Of a DNA stretch of 5,778 nucleotides, positions 1 through 5,316 are shown piece after piece; position 1 is the first letter of the stretch; every line of letters begins with the position of its first letter. Source of the DNA: JABCPE02 sp963506915. Its GTDB lineage: Bacteria > Bacteroidota > Bacteroidia > Flavobacteriales > Weeksellaceae. Both the position numbers and the translations under genes were made by a program. The stretch spans positions 1 to 5,778 of the forward strand of contig CAUORE010000057.1 in NCBI GenBank assembly GCA_963506915.1. Reading direction: 5' to 3'. The notes under the pieces are model-generated. The model had not been told where the DNA came from, searched no databases, and saw nothing but the letters and a program-made list of their open reading frames with translations.

Positions 1-94
1 TAGGAGGATATACCGAAGTAGATAGCGAGCGCAACGCCATATACCATTGGCTCATCAGCAAAGAAATTTAATTCTCGGAAGTTGCTCAGAAATC
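1..94. other. Window-edge segment with two possible partial reading frames
   Basis: Two readings compete and neither is long enough to decide. On the plus strand, codons from position 3 stay open to a TAA at 69-71, giving a 22-residue tail that ends in HWLISKEI; this would be the C-terminus of a gene converging on trmH. On the minus strand, an ATG at 47-45 opens a frame that runs off the window edge and begins MVYGVALAIYFGISS, which resembles the start of a membrane protein encoded downstream of trmH. The lack of a clear hairpin terminator after trmH slightly favours the minus-strand reading. No family was recognised for either. Confidence 0.25.
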
Positions 95-763
95 CTAATT
101 CTCATTCATATATTTATCCAAAATTTCCTGTCCGCTGCGAATGGAATTGACCGCCCAGCGGATTTTAGTTCTGAGCAGCTTTTCATCTTTCAGGAAATAA
201 TCTATATCAGATTTCAGCAATTTTTGTTTGAAATCATACATACAAATTGCTGCCGCCACAGAAACATTGAAACTCTCCGTAAAACCATACATAGGAATAG
301 CCAAAGTTTCATCTGCAAAATCCAAAAACTCATCGGAAACGCCCTCTTTTTCCGTTCCAAAAACAAGGGCTATGGGCAATTGGATTTGATAATCTGGAAG
401 CATCACCACATTTTTTTCGGGCGAAACTGCCAGAATCTTGTAACCCTGGTTTTTGATTTTCTGCAAAGATTCCAGCGCATTGGGCATTTTTTCAACTTCT
501 ACCCAAGTGTCCGCTCCTTTGGTCACCCTCAGGTTTGGCTCAAAAACATTTTCTTCCTCCAAAGCTACCACCTTGTGAAATCCGCACGCCTCCACCGAAC
601 GGACAATGGCAGCAGCATTCCGAAACTGATAAACATCGCCAATGACAGGCAGGACAAAATCCGAACTTCGCTCAGAGAAATGCTCTATTTTCCTTAGGCG
701 TTCTTCGGTGAGAAATTGTTTAAGATATTCAAAAATCTGAGGTAATTTTTCTTTTGGCAGCAT
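95..763 (-). CDS. trmH: TrmH-type tRNA (guanosine-2'-O)-methyltransferase (SpoU/SPOUT family)
   Basis: The 222-residue protein is close to the usual TrmH length of about 200-230. It should be a cytoplasmic S-adenosylmethionine-dependent enzyme that methylates a ribose 2'-OH in tRNA, typically G18 in the D-loop. All three SpoU motifs are visible. Motif 1, about residues 48-61 (RNAAAIVRSVEACG), carries the conserved Asn49 and catalytic Arg55. Motif 2 is at 134-142 (VFGTEKEGV, Glu138). Motif 3, at 156-171 (IPMYG then ESFNVSVAA), forms the knotted SAM-binding site. The KGADTWVEVE stretch near 82-91 and the charged C-terminal helices also resemble bacterial TrmH. The ATG at 763 has no Shine-Dalgarno but sits just below a good promoter. 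The gene lies 27 bp after the permease stop. It is visibly richer in G+C than the central genes, consistent with a core gene. The Gm18 specificity comes from family resemblance; another 2'-O-methylation target is possible. Confidence 0.9.
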   Translation of the reverse strand: MLPKEKLPQIFEYLKQFLTEERLRKIEHFSERSSDFVLPVIGDVYQFRNAAAIVRSVEACGFHKVVALEEENVFEPNLRVTKGADTWVEVEKMPNALESLQKIKNQGYKILAVSPEKNVVMLPDYQIQLPIALVFGTEKEGVSDEFLDFADETLAIPMYGFTESFNVSVAAAICMYDFKQKLLKSDIDYFLKDEKLLRTKIRWAVNSIRSGQEILDKYMNEN

Positions 764-780
764 TTAAAAATTATATTTGG

Positions 781-812
781 CAAAGATAAACTATAAAAAG
801 GAAAGCACAAAA
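781..812 (-). promoter_or_regulatory. Bacteroidota-type promoter for trmH
   Basis: Read on the minus strand, TTTTG (812-808) is followed after 19 nt by TATCTTTG (788-781). This is a perfect TAnnTTTG -7 element at ideal spacing. Transcription would start near 774, leaving a leader of only about 10 nt before the trmH ATG. The -33 element lies inside the last codons of the permease gene. Confidence 0.65.
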
Positions 813-1651
813 GAAGAAACCAGCCCTAAAGCAAGTCCTACAAACTGCAACTTGTTTATTTTCTCTTTGTGGTAAAATATAGAAACTAATATCCCGATAA
901 TAGGCTCTATCAGCCCCATGAATGCAAAAACAATAATGCTTGTTTTAGTAATGGCAAAATTAAGACAAAAAGTCCCTGTTGTCCCCAAAATTATTAAGAA
1001 AAAGATTTCATTTCGGGTTTTGGCATCCATTCCCTTCCAGCTTTTATCTTTTTGGCACAAAAACAAAATCAACGACATAGAGAACACCACAGCTTCCAGA
1101 ATAGAGCAAAAAAGCAAAATTCCTATTTTCTCTATAAACGGCACAAATAGCAGTCCCGTAGACCAAAACAATCTGGACAAAATGGAATAAACTAACCCTT
1201 TAGAAATGGGCGTTTTTTCTATTTTTATGCTTTTCTCTATGAGCGTAACAGCCAGTAAAATCGCTGCACAAGCTACTCCTTTTACCATACTGATGCTTTC
1301 GCCATAAAAAAAGACACCTATCAAAATACCTATAATCAGTCCCATTTTTCCAAAGCCGATAACATTGGAAACATAAGTGTGTTTTAGGGATTTTAAATAA
1401 AAAAACAACCCAAAATAATTGACCATACAAATTAGTATAGTGTACAAAATATCTTGGCTGGAAAACTCTTTCGGTGGAAGTACCTGAAAATAAGTAAATA
1501 ACAGATGTGAAATAAAAAAAATCATGCAGCAGCCAAAACTCCTCATCAAAATTAGCGGGAGCGTCCCTACTCTATCTCTCGGTCCTTTCCACAGGCCGTT
1601 GGTAACGCCGTAGGCCATATGCCCCAAAATTATCAAAAATAAAGAAAGCAT
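791..1651 (-). CDS. EamA/DMT-family integral membrane transporter
   Basis: This 286-residue, very hydrophobic protein has about ten predicted membrane helices, near residues 1-20, 31-53, 67-87, 95-115, 121-138, 151-171, 178-199, 214-232, 237-259 and 267-285. The two halves look like an EamA repeat. Each half ends with a helix, a FY-x(1-2)-E motif (FFYGES with Glu118; FYHKEK with Glu263), and then a final glycine-rich helix. Length and topology fit the 10-TMS drug/metabolite transporter superfamily in the inner membrane. The substrate cannot be told from sequence; family members export amino acids, nucleotides or drugs, or take up small metabolites. The ATG overlaps the stop of the upstream regulator gene by one base (TGATG at 1653-1649), which points to coupled translation and shared transcription. 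It may therefore be the regulated partner of that protein. Family confidence is high and substrate confidence is nil. Confidence 0.85.
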   Translation of the reverse strand: MLSLFLIILGHMAYGVTNGLWKGPRDRVGTLPLILMRSFGCCMIFFISHLLFTYFQVLPPKEFSSQDILYTILICMVNYFGLFFYLKSLKHTYVSNVIGFGKMGLIIGILIGVFFYGESISMVKGVACAAILLAVTLIEKSIKIEKTPISKGLVYSILSRLFWSTGLLFVPFIEKIGILLFCSILEAVVFSMSLILFLCQKDKSWKGMDAKTRNEIFFLIILGTTGTFCLNFAITKTSIIVFAFMGLIEPIIGILVSIFYHKEKINKLQFVGLALGLVSSFVLSFL

Positions 1652-2817
1652 CAGTTAAATCTATTAAAATAAGTAAATTTCATTTCATTGATTTTGGAGT
1701 TAAAACCATCTGAAAACTTTGTATTTTTAGGATATAGAAGTTTTCCCAAAAGATAATATTGCAGAGCCAGATAATCCCTGATATCAAAAGGAAATTCCAT
1801 GAAATTAACATTTGAAACTTCTTGAAAAAGCTTCTCGCTCTCTTTCTTTTCACCAAGATGAAAAAGCGTGATGCCTTTCACGATACAGAATAGATATTTG
1901 TCCCTTTTGTAATGGTATTCTTCCTTAAATTCTTCGTAATCCTCCTTGCTGATTTCGGAAACGAACTCTTTCGCTTCGCTGTACCGTCCGATAAGATTAA
2001 GACAATCAGCAAAATAACTCGCAAAAAAAATTCTATCTCCATTTATAGTCTTTTTCCTAAAATTAGAATATTGGGCTTGAATTTCTTTCTCTAAATTTTG
2101 ATGGTCATCATAGTGAAAATAGTATAAAACCCTCGCCGCTGCAGCCCTAAACTCTGGAAAAACAAAAAACCATTTATATTCCTTTCTCATCAGAACCAAC
2201 TGTTTATCAATAAGTTTCAGCTGTTTATCTATTTCTTTTTTGTCATCAAAATTCTCTGAAACGAACTTCCCAAACAGCGCAAAAGACGGCGCAAAAACCT
2301 TGATATGGGAAATACCTGTCACCTCTCCCAAGTTGATTAGAATCTCTTGATATTTAGGGTCTGTAATCTTGCCATAGTGAGGATGCCACGCCAGAGCGTA
2401 TTCCAGCGCTACCTTATTATCCGCAAAATTTTCAATAAATTCATTGATATTTTCATTGGTTTCTAAGATTTTTTGGGCATATTGATAATTCACATCATTG
2501 TACCTCCTCTCACTTGTCAAAATATCTTTGCCTCTGACAGAATCATAAAAAATTTCCAAAGCATCCAGCTCCGAAAGTGAACTATTTTTAGGTCTGCAGT
2601 AATCATTGAAACTACTGTATCCCAAAGAGTTAGAAATAAGATTTAAGGTTACAGAACTAGATTTACTTTCAGATTTAATTTTTCCTAAAAACCTGCGAAG
2701 CGTACTGTTACTAATATTTATTTTTTTGGCTAACTCTTTTATATCTTTTGTTGTCTGTATTTTAGAGTGATATACCTTTTTAAAATCTTCTCTTAGCCTG
2801 TCTATTTCTGCATCCAT
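1651..2817 (-). CDS. Putative HTH-TPR cytoplasmic regulator
   Basis: A 388-residue soluble, charged protein with no signal peptide or membrane segment. Residues about 22-46 (TTKDIKELAKKINIS, then STLRRFLGK) look like a helix-turn-helix: an alanine in the first helix, a turn at the INIS stretch, and a basic recognition helix. They are followed at 56-73 by VTLNLISNSLGYSSFNDY, a pattern seen after similar N-termini in Bacteroidota proteins. The rest appears all-helical, with TPR-like pairs near 264-290 (ASYFADCLNLIGRYSEAKEF), 308-336 and 345-363. An HTH followed by TPR helices recalls, in architecture only, ligand- or peptide-sensing regulators of the RRNPP type; homology to those is not claimed. 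It is transcribed divergently from the YD-repeat gene and overlaps the permease start by one base. A tandem repeat over its -33 region suggests autoregulation. The ATG at 2817 has no Shine-Dalgarno but lies about 16 nt from the predicted transcription start. The function is inferred, and the HTH is not a textbook match. Confidence 0.6.
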   Translation of the reverse strand: MDAEIDRLREDFKKVYHSKIQTTKDIKELAKKINISNSTLRRFLGKIKSESKSSSVTLNLISNSLGYSSFNDYCRPKNSSLSELDALEIFYDSVRGKDILTSERRYNDVNYQYAQKILETNENINEFIENFADNKVALEYALAWHPHYGKITDPKYQEILINLGEVTGISHIKVFAPSFALFGKFVSENFDDKKEIDKQLKLIDKQLVLMRKEYKWFFVFPEFRAAAARVLYYFHYDDHQNLEKEIQAQYSNFRKKTINGDRIFFASYFADCLNLIGRYSEAKEFVSEISKEDYEEFKEEYHYKRDKYLFCIVKGITLFHLGEKKESEKLFQEVSNVNFMEFPFDIRDYLALQYYLLGKLLYPKNTKFSDGFNSKINEMKFTYFNRFN

Positions 2818-2839
2818 ATTGTAGAGTTACATTTTGAAC

Positions 2840-2874
2840 CAAAGATAAAAATTGTTTGTTCAATTTGAGCAAAA
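2840..2874 (-). promoter_or_regulatory. Promoter of the HTH-TPR gene
   Basis: On the minus strand, TATCTTTG (2847-2840) is a perfect TAnnTTTG -7 element. TTTTG (2874-2870) lies 22 nt upstream, at the long end of accepted spacing, and could be the -33. The predicted start is near 2833, giving a leader of about 16 nt. The -33 falls inside the tandem repeat at 2865-2884, so a protein bound there would be expected to block this promoter. Confidence 0.55.
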
Positions 2875-2884
2875 TTGAGCAAAA
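2865..2884. repeat. Perfect tandem 10-bp repeat; candidate operator
   Basis: TTGAGCAAAA occurs twice back to back (2865-2874 and 2875-2884), a spacing of about one helical turn, so two protein subunits would bind the same DNA face. Each copy also has partial dyad symmetry: CAATTT (2861-2866) with AAATTG (2872-2877) across 5 nt, and AAAATT (2871-2876) with AATTTT (2883-2888) across 6 nt. It covers the -33 of the minus-strand promoter and abuts the upstream part of the plus-strand promoter, so one site could control both transcripts. The adjacent HTH-TPR protein is the obvious candidate ligand, by inference. Confidence 0.5.
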
Positions 2885-2912
2885 TTTTAAAGGTATTTAC
2901 GCTGTAACTTTG
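2885..2912 (+). promoter_or_regulatory. Promoter of the YD-repeat gene
   Basis: TAACTTTG at 2905-2912 is a perfect TAnnTTTG -7 element, which places the start near 2919 and gives a leader of about 24 nt before the ATG at 2943. The -33 is weak: only a TTTT at 2885-2888, 16 nt upstream, qualifies, directly next to the tandem repeat. A weak -33 would fit a promoter that needs an activator or is expressed at a low level. Confidence 0.5.
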
Positions 2913-2942
2913 TGAAAAATTTTAAACTTAAAAAAACATTTT

Positions 2943-3875
2943 ATGAATAAAAACGACAAGATTAAGAAAATAAAATCCATCTACAAAAAGGATTTTATAA
3001 TGGAAACAGAAAATGGAAAAACCATAGAAATTCTGACCAATGACCACACCACCCACTATGACCAAAATGGAAATATTTTGGAAGAAAAACATAGATGTTG
3101 GTCTGATGACCAAAGTGAATACACCATAGAATCAACAAGTTATATCTATAACAAAGAAAGAAAACTAACTGAAAAGTATGAGAGAAACGGAGATTCCCAA
3201 CATCCTTTGACAGATGATTATACCTATAAAACAATATATTCCTATGATGATAAAGGAAGACTTGTAGAAGAGAATGCTTGTGATAAAGAAAATATTCATC
3301 CAAAAAAAGTTTCATATCAATACGATGAACGAGGAAATAAAACAGAATGCTCCATATATGAGTACTCTAATGAATGTGGAGAGATTTTAGATGAAATGAT
3401 AGAATTTGTACATCATAAAATTTGCGCCAAATATGATGAAAACAATGATATGATAGAGGAATCTCATAATATTTCTTTTCGAGAGCGTGATACTTCTATT
3501 GATTATGACCTTGGTGGAACGAAAAGAACTATAAAATACGATGACCAACATAACAAGGTAGAAATAATAGAATACACAAAACATCATACTACAAAAGAAA
3601 TATGTAAGTATGAATATAATGACAAAAAAGAAATCATCAGTGAATACAAAGAAAATTTTAATAATGATGCACTAACAAAGACAACAAATATAAAATACAC
3701 CAATGGAAACATCACTGATGTGGTTTTCCAAGAATATGATGAAAATGGCTCAGAAACAGATATTTTCAATATCAAGCAGGTTTATGATAAATATGGAAAT
3801 ATGATACACCAAACAACCTGCGTAAATGGAGAACTCATAGGCATGCAACGATCTGAAATAGAATATTATGACTAG
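2943..3875 (+). CDS. Orphan YD-repeat (Rhs-like) protein
   Basis: A 310-residue, highly charged protein built almost wholly of short beta-type repeats. About ten units of the form Y-D/N-x-x-G/x-N/K are visible, starting near residues 39 (YDQNGNI), 69, 101 (YDDKGRL), 127 (YDERGNK), 164, 199, 225, 252, 265 (YDENGSE) and 281 (YDKYGNM). Spacing is 26-37 residues at first and tightens to 13-16 near the end. This is the YD/Rhs repeat type, which in large Rhs and teneurin proteins forms a beta-shell. Here the protein is far shorter than those, with no signal peptide, no RHS core motif and no separate C-terminal toxin domain; it ends right after the last repeat at SEIEYYD. Seven scattered cysteines and no lipobox argue for a cytoplasmic protein. 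The first ATG is preferred over Met20 because it precedes all repeats and fits the promoter. It lies upstream of a possible small ORF and the GIY-YIG gene. Biochemical role unknown. Confidence 0.75.
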   Translation: MNKNDKIKKIKSIYKKDFIMETENGKTIEILTNDHTTHYDQNGNILEEKHRCWSDDQSEYTIESTSYIYNKERKLTEKYERNGDSQHPLTDDYTYKTIYSYDDKGRLVEENACDKENIHPKKVSYQYDERGNKTECSIYEYSNECGEILDEMIEFVHHKICAKYDENNDMIEESHNISFRERDTSIDYDLGGTKRTIKYDDQHNKVEIIEYTKHHTTKEICKYEYNDKKEIISEYKENFNNDALTKTTNIKYTNGNITDVVFQEYDENGSETDIFNIKQVYDKYGNMIHQTTCVNGELIGMQRSEIEYYD

Positions 3876-3876
3876 A

Positions 3877-4008
3877 ATGCCAAAAATAAAAAAAAATAAG
3901 TTTGGTAATATGAGGCACTTTTTTGAAAATTTTAAAAATATAAAATACCATATTGATAGAACTTTAACAAGAAACCAACTATATTCATTATTAATAACAA
4001 TCATTTAA
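3877..4008 (+). CDS. Possible 43-residue basic peptide
   Basis: An open frame of 43 codons starts at an ATG one base after the TAG of the YD-repeat gene and ends with TAA at 4006-4008, 12 bp before the GIY-YIG start. The N-terminus is lysine-rich (MPKIKKNKFGNMRHF) and the C-terminus is hydrophobic (LYSLLITII). A second in-frame ATG at 3910 would give 32 residues. The region is so A+T-rich that stop codons should be frequent, which makes an open frame of this length mildly notable. The tight placement behind the upstream stop would suit translational coupling. No family is recognised and there is no Shine-Dalgarno. It could simply be intergenic sequence open by chance. Confidence 0.3.
   Translation: MPKIKKNKFGNMRHFFENFKNIKYHIDRTLTRNQLYSLLITII
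3897..3904 (+). promoter_or_regulatory. Possible internal -7 element ahead of the GIY-YIG gene
   Basis: TAAGTTTG matches TAnnTTTG exactly and would start transcription near 3911, giving the GIY-YIG gene a leader of about 110 nt. No convincing -33 lies 17-23 nt upstream, and the element falls inside the possible small ORF, so this may be a chance match in A+T-rich DNA. If it is inactive, the GIY-YIG gene depends on read-through from the YD-repeat promoter. Confidence 0.25.
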
Positions 4009-4020
4009 ATTTTATAAATT

Positions 4021-4719
4021 ATGAAACAATTTTCACAGGCTGTTTGCGAAAAAATCGGATACTATGTTTATGTACTAAAAGATCCTCGAAATTCAGAAAT
4101 TTTCTACATCGGAAAAGGTAAAGGAAACCGTGTTTTCCAGCATGTTTCCTGTGCATTAGATACAGAAGATGAGAGTGATAAACTAAATTTGATTCGAGAA
4201 ATCCTTAATGAAGGAAAAAATGTAGAATATTACATTTTGCGACATGGATTAGCAACTGAAAAAGAAGCATTAGAAATTGAAAGTGCATGTATAGATTTGA
4301 TTGGATTGGATAATCTAACAAACGAGATAAAAGGGCACAACTCTTGGGAATCTGGCATGAAAACAGCAGATGAAATCATTCAATACTATGATGCAAAAGC
4401 TATTACTATTACAGAGCCTACCATTATCATCAATATCAATAAATTGTATAAAAGATTTATGAAAGATAATGAACTCTATAATACCACAAGGTCTTCTTGG
4501 AAATTAGGAAGCAAAAAGAATGAGGCTAAGTATGTTATTGCTGCTTACCGTGGGCTTGTAAGAGAAGTTTATAAAATCAACTCTTGGAATCAAGTAGGAG
4601 ACCGTTGGGAGTTTACAGGAGAAGTAGCAGAAAAAGAAGTTAGAGATAAATATCTTAACCAATCTCTTGAAAACTACACAAAGAAAGGAAGTCAAAACCC
4701 TATAAAATATACCTACTAA
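4021..4719 (+). CDS. GIY-YIG domain protein (LEM-3/COG3680-like) with conserved C-terminal domain
   Basis: The 232-residue protein begins with a GIY-YIG nuclease fold at about residues 13-105. The GIY strand is degenerate (YVY, 15-17) and the YIG strand is intact (29-31, in FYIGKGKGNR). Arg37, His41 and the probable metal-binding Glu87 (in IESACIDL) are all present, so the site looks catalytically competent. The YVYVLKDP and FYIGKGKGNRVFQH patterns resemble the LEM-3-like subgroup (COG3680) more than UvrC or homing enzymes. Residues about 128-232 form a second domain with the conserved-looking stretches TRSSWKLG, YVIAAYRGLVREVYKI, RWEFTGEVA and KKGSQNPIKY; it looks like a small beta-rich module, perhaps PUA-like, which is inference. 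No signal peptide is present. It follows the YD-repeat gene on the same strand and is closed by a strong terminator. DNA cleavage or repair is plausible; the substrate is unknown. Confidence 0.8.
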   Translation: MKQFSQAVCEKIGYYVYVLKDPRNSEIFYIGKGKGNRVFQHVSCALDTEDESDKLNLIREILNEGKNVEYYILRHGLATEKEALEIESACIDLIGLDNLTNEIKGHNSWESGMKTADEIIQYYDAKAITITEPTIIININKLYKRFMKDNELYNTTRSSWKLGSKKNEAKYVIAAYRGLVREVYKINSWNQVGDRWEFTGEVAEKEVRDKYLNQSLENYTKKGSQNPIKYTY

Positions 4720-4734
4720 ATTATCTATAAATCC

Positions 4735-4765
4735 AAACCCCAGCCCTCAAAAAGGCTGGGGTTTT
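4735..4765 (+). terminator. Rho-independent terminator after the GIY-YIG gene
   Basis: AAACCCCAGCC (4735-4745) and GGCTGGGGTTT (4754-4764) form a perfect 11-bp stem around an 8-nt loop, followed by TTTT overlapping the stem end and then A+T-rich DNA. It lies 15 bp after the GIY-YIG stop and 10 bp before the convergent recX stop. It is strongest in the plus direction. On the minus strand the T-run is only three bases, so bidirectional use is possible but weaker. Confidence 0.9.
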
Positions 4766-4775
4766 ATATAAAATC

Positions 4776-5243
4776 TTATTCCTGCACCACTTCCCTAATC
4801 AGCTCATACTCATACCCTTTTGATATGAGATAGCGTACTGTTTTCATGGCTTTTTGATAGTTTTTTAAACCTTTCTGCTCGGAGAAATAGGCATTATACA
4901 GCTTTTCTATGGTTTTTTGATAATCGGCTTCATCTATCTCGTCCATACATTTATTGATGAGTTTTTCAGAAACTCCTTTGAATTTTAGGTGATTTTTTAT
5001 CTTTATTCTGCCCCAGTTTTTTAGGTAAAATTTTCCTCTGATATAGCTTCGGACAAATCGTTCTTCATTGAGATAATTTTCATTGATTAGATAAAGCATT
5101 ATTTCATCTTTAGCCTCTGGAATCAGCAGAAAATCCTGCATTTTTTGTTCCACTTCCTGATGGCAGCGGTCTTGGTAAATGCAGTAATTCACCAGTTTTT
5201 GTTTAATCTCCTCAAAAGTGTACGATTTTCTTTTTTCTTCCAT
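4776..5243 (-). CDS. recX: RecX-family regulator of RecA
   Basis: The 155-residue, all-helical basic protein has typical RecX length. RecX proteins bind within the groove of the RecA filament and modulate, usually inhibit, its recombinase and coprotease activity in the cytoplasm. Three-helix RecX repeats are recognisable. The first is at about 9-40 (FEEIKQKLVNYCIYQDRCHQ). The most conserved, at 50-98, holds LINENYLNEERFVRSYIRGK and then NWGRIKIKNHLKFKGVSEKLI. The C-terminal one is at 130-153 (RYLISKGYEYELIREVV). recA is not in the window. The ATG at 5243 is the first after a promoter-like element and gives the usual short, polar RecX N-terminus. It lies 73 bp downstream of glyA on the same strand, so some expression by read-through is possible. 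It converges on the GIY-YIG gene, with a shared terminator region between. Confidence 0.88.
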   Translation of the reverse strand: MEEKRKSYTFEEIKQKLVNYCIYQDRCHQEVEQKMQDFLLIPEAKDEIMLYLINENYLNEERFVRSYIRGKFYLKNWGRIKIKNHLKFKGVSEKLINKCMDEIDEADYQKTIEKLYNAYFSEQKGLKNYQKAMKTVRYLISKGYEYELIREVVQE

Positions 5244-5254
5244 ATCTACTTAAA

Positions 5255-5270
5255 AACTTTGCCAAAGTTA
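5255..5270 (-). promoter_or_regulatory. -7 element of recX inside a palindrome
   Basis: On the minus strand, TAACTTTG (5270-5263) matches TAnnTTTG and would start recX transcription near 5256, about 13 nt before the ATG. No good -33 is found at 17-23 nt; a TTTTG at 5286-5282 is only 11 nt away. The box overlaps a perfect 15-nt palindrome, AACTTTG-C-CAAAGTT (5255-5269), that could be a repressor site or a by-product of the promoter sequence. Confidence 0.45.
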
Positions 5271-5316
5271 TAAAACCTTGGCAAAATTATAATTTTAATA
5301 ATGATTAAAAATGATT

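Noticed and set aside
69..103. Direct repeat TAATTCTC at 69-76 and 96-103
   Set aside because: The copies are only 8 bp, no mobile gene lies beside them, and no partner copy was noticed at the other end of the cassette, so they are not an attachment site or target duplication.
84..177. Inverted pair GCTCAGAA (84-91) and TTCTGAGC (170-177)
   Set aside because: The arms are 8 bp and 78 nt apart, with one arm inside trmH coding sequence; probably chance, and too far apart for a terminator.
47..697. Long plus-strand open frame of 216 codons
   Set aside because: It lies antisense to trmH, whose SpoU motifs are unmistakable. It starts with TTG and its translation has no recognisable family features.
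918..1430. Open frames on both strands within the permease gene (918-1190 plus, 1200-1430 minus)
   Set aside because: They overlap a clear ten-helix EamA protein in other frames and have no promoter or family resemblance of their own.
2928..4004. Several minus-strand frames of 61-106 codons opposite the YD-repeat gene and the following gap
   Set aside because: They are rich in Phe, Ile and Tyr, as expected when A+T-rich, lysine/glutamate-rich coding DNA is read backwards. The plus-strand repeats explain the region.
5283..5296. Perfect 14-nt palindrome AAAATTATAATTTT between glyA and recX
   Set aside because: It is made only of A and T, has no loop and would form a weak stem; not convincing as a terminator or operator.
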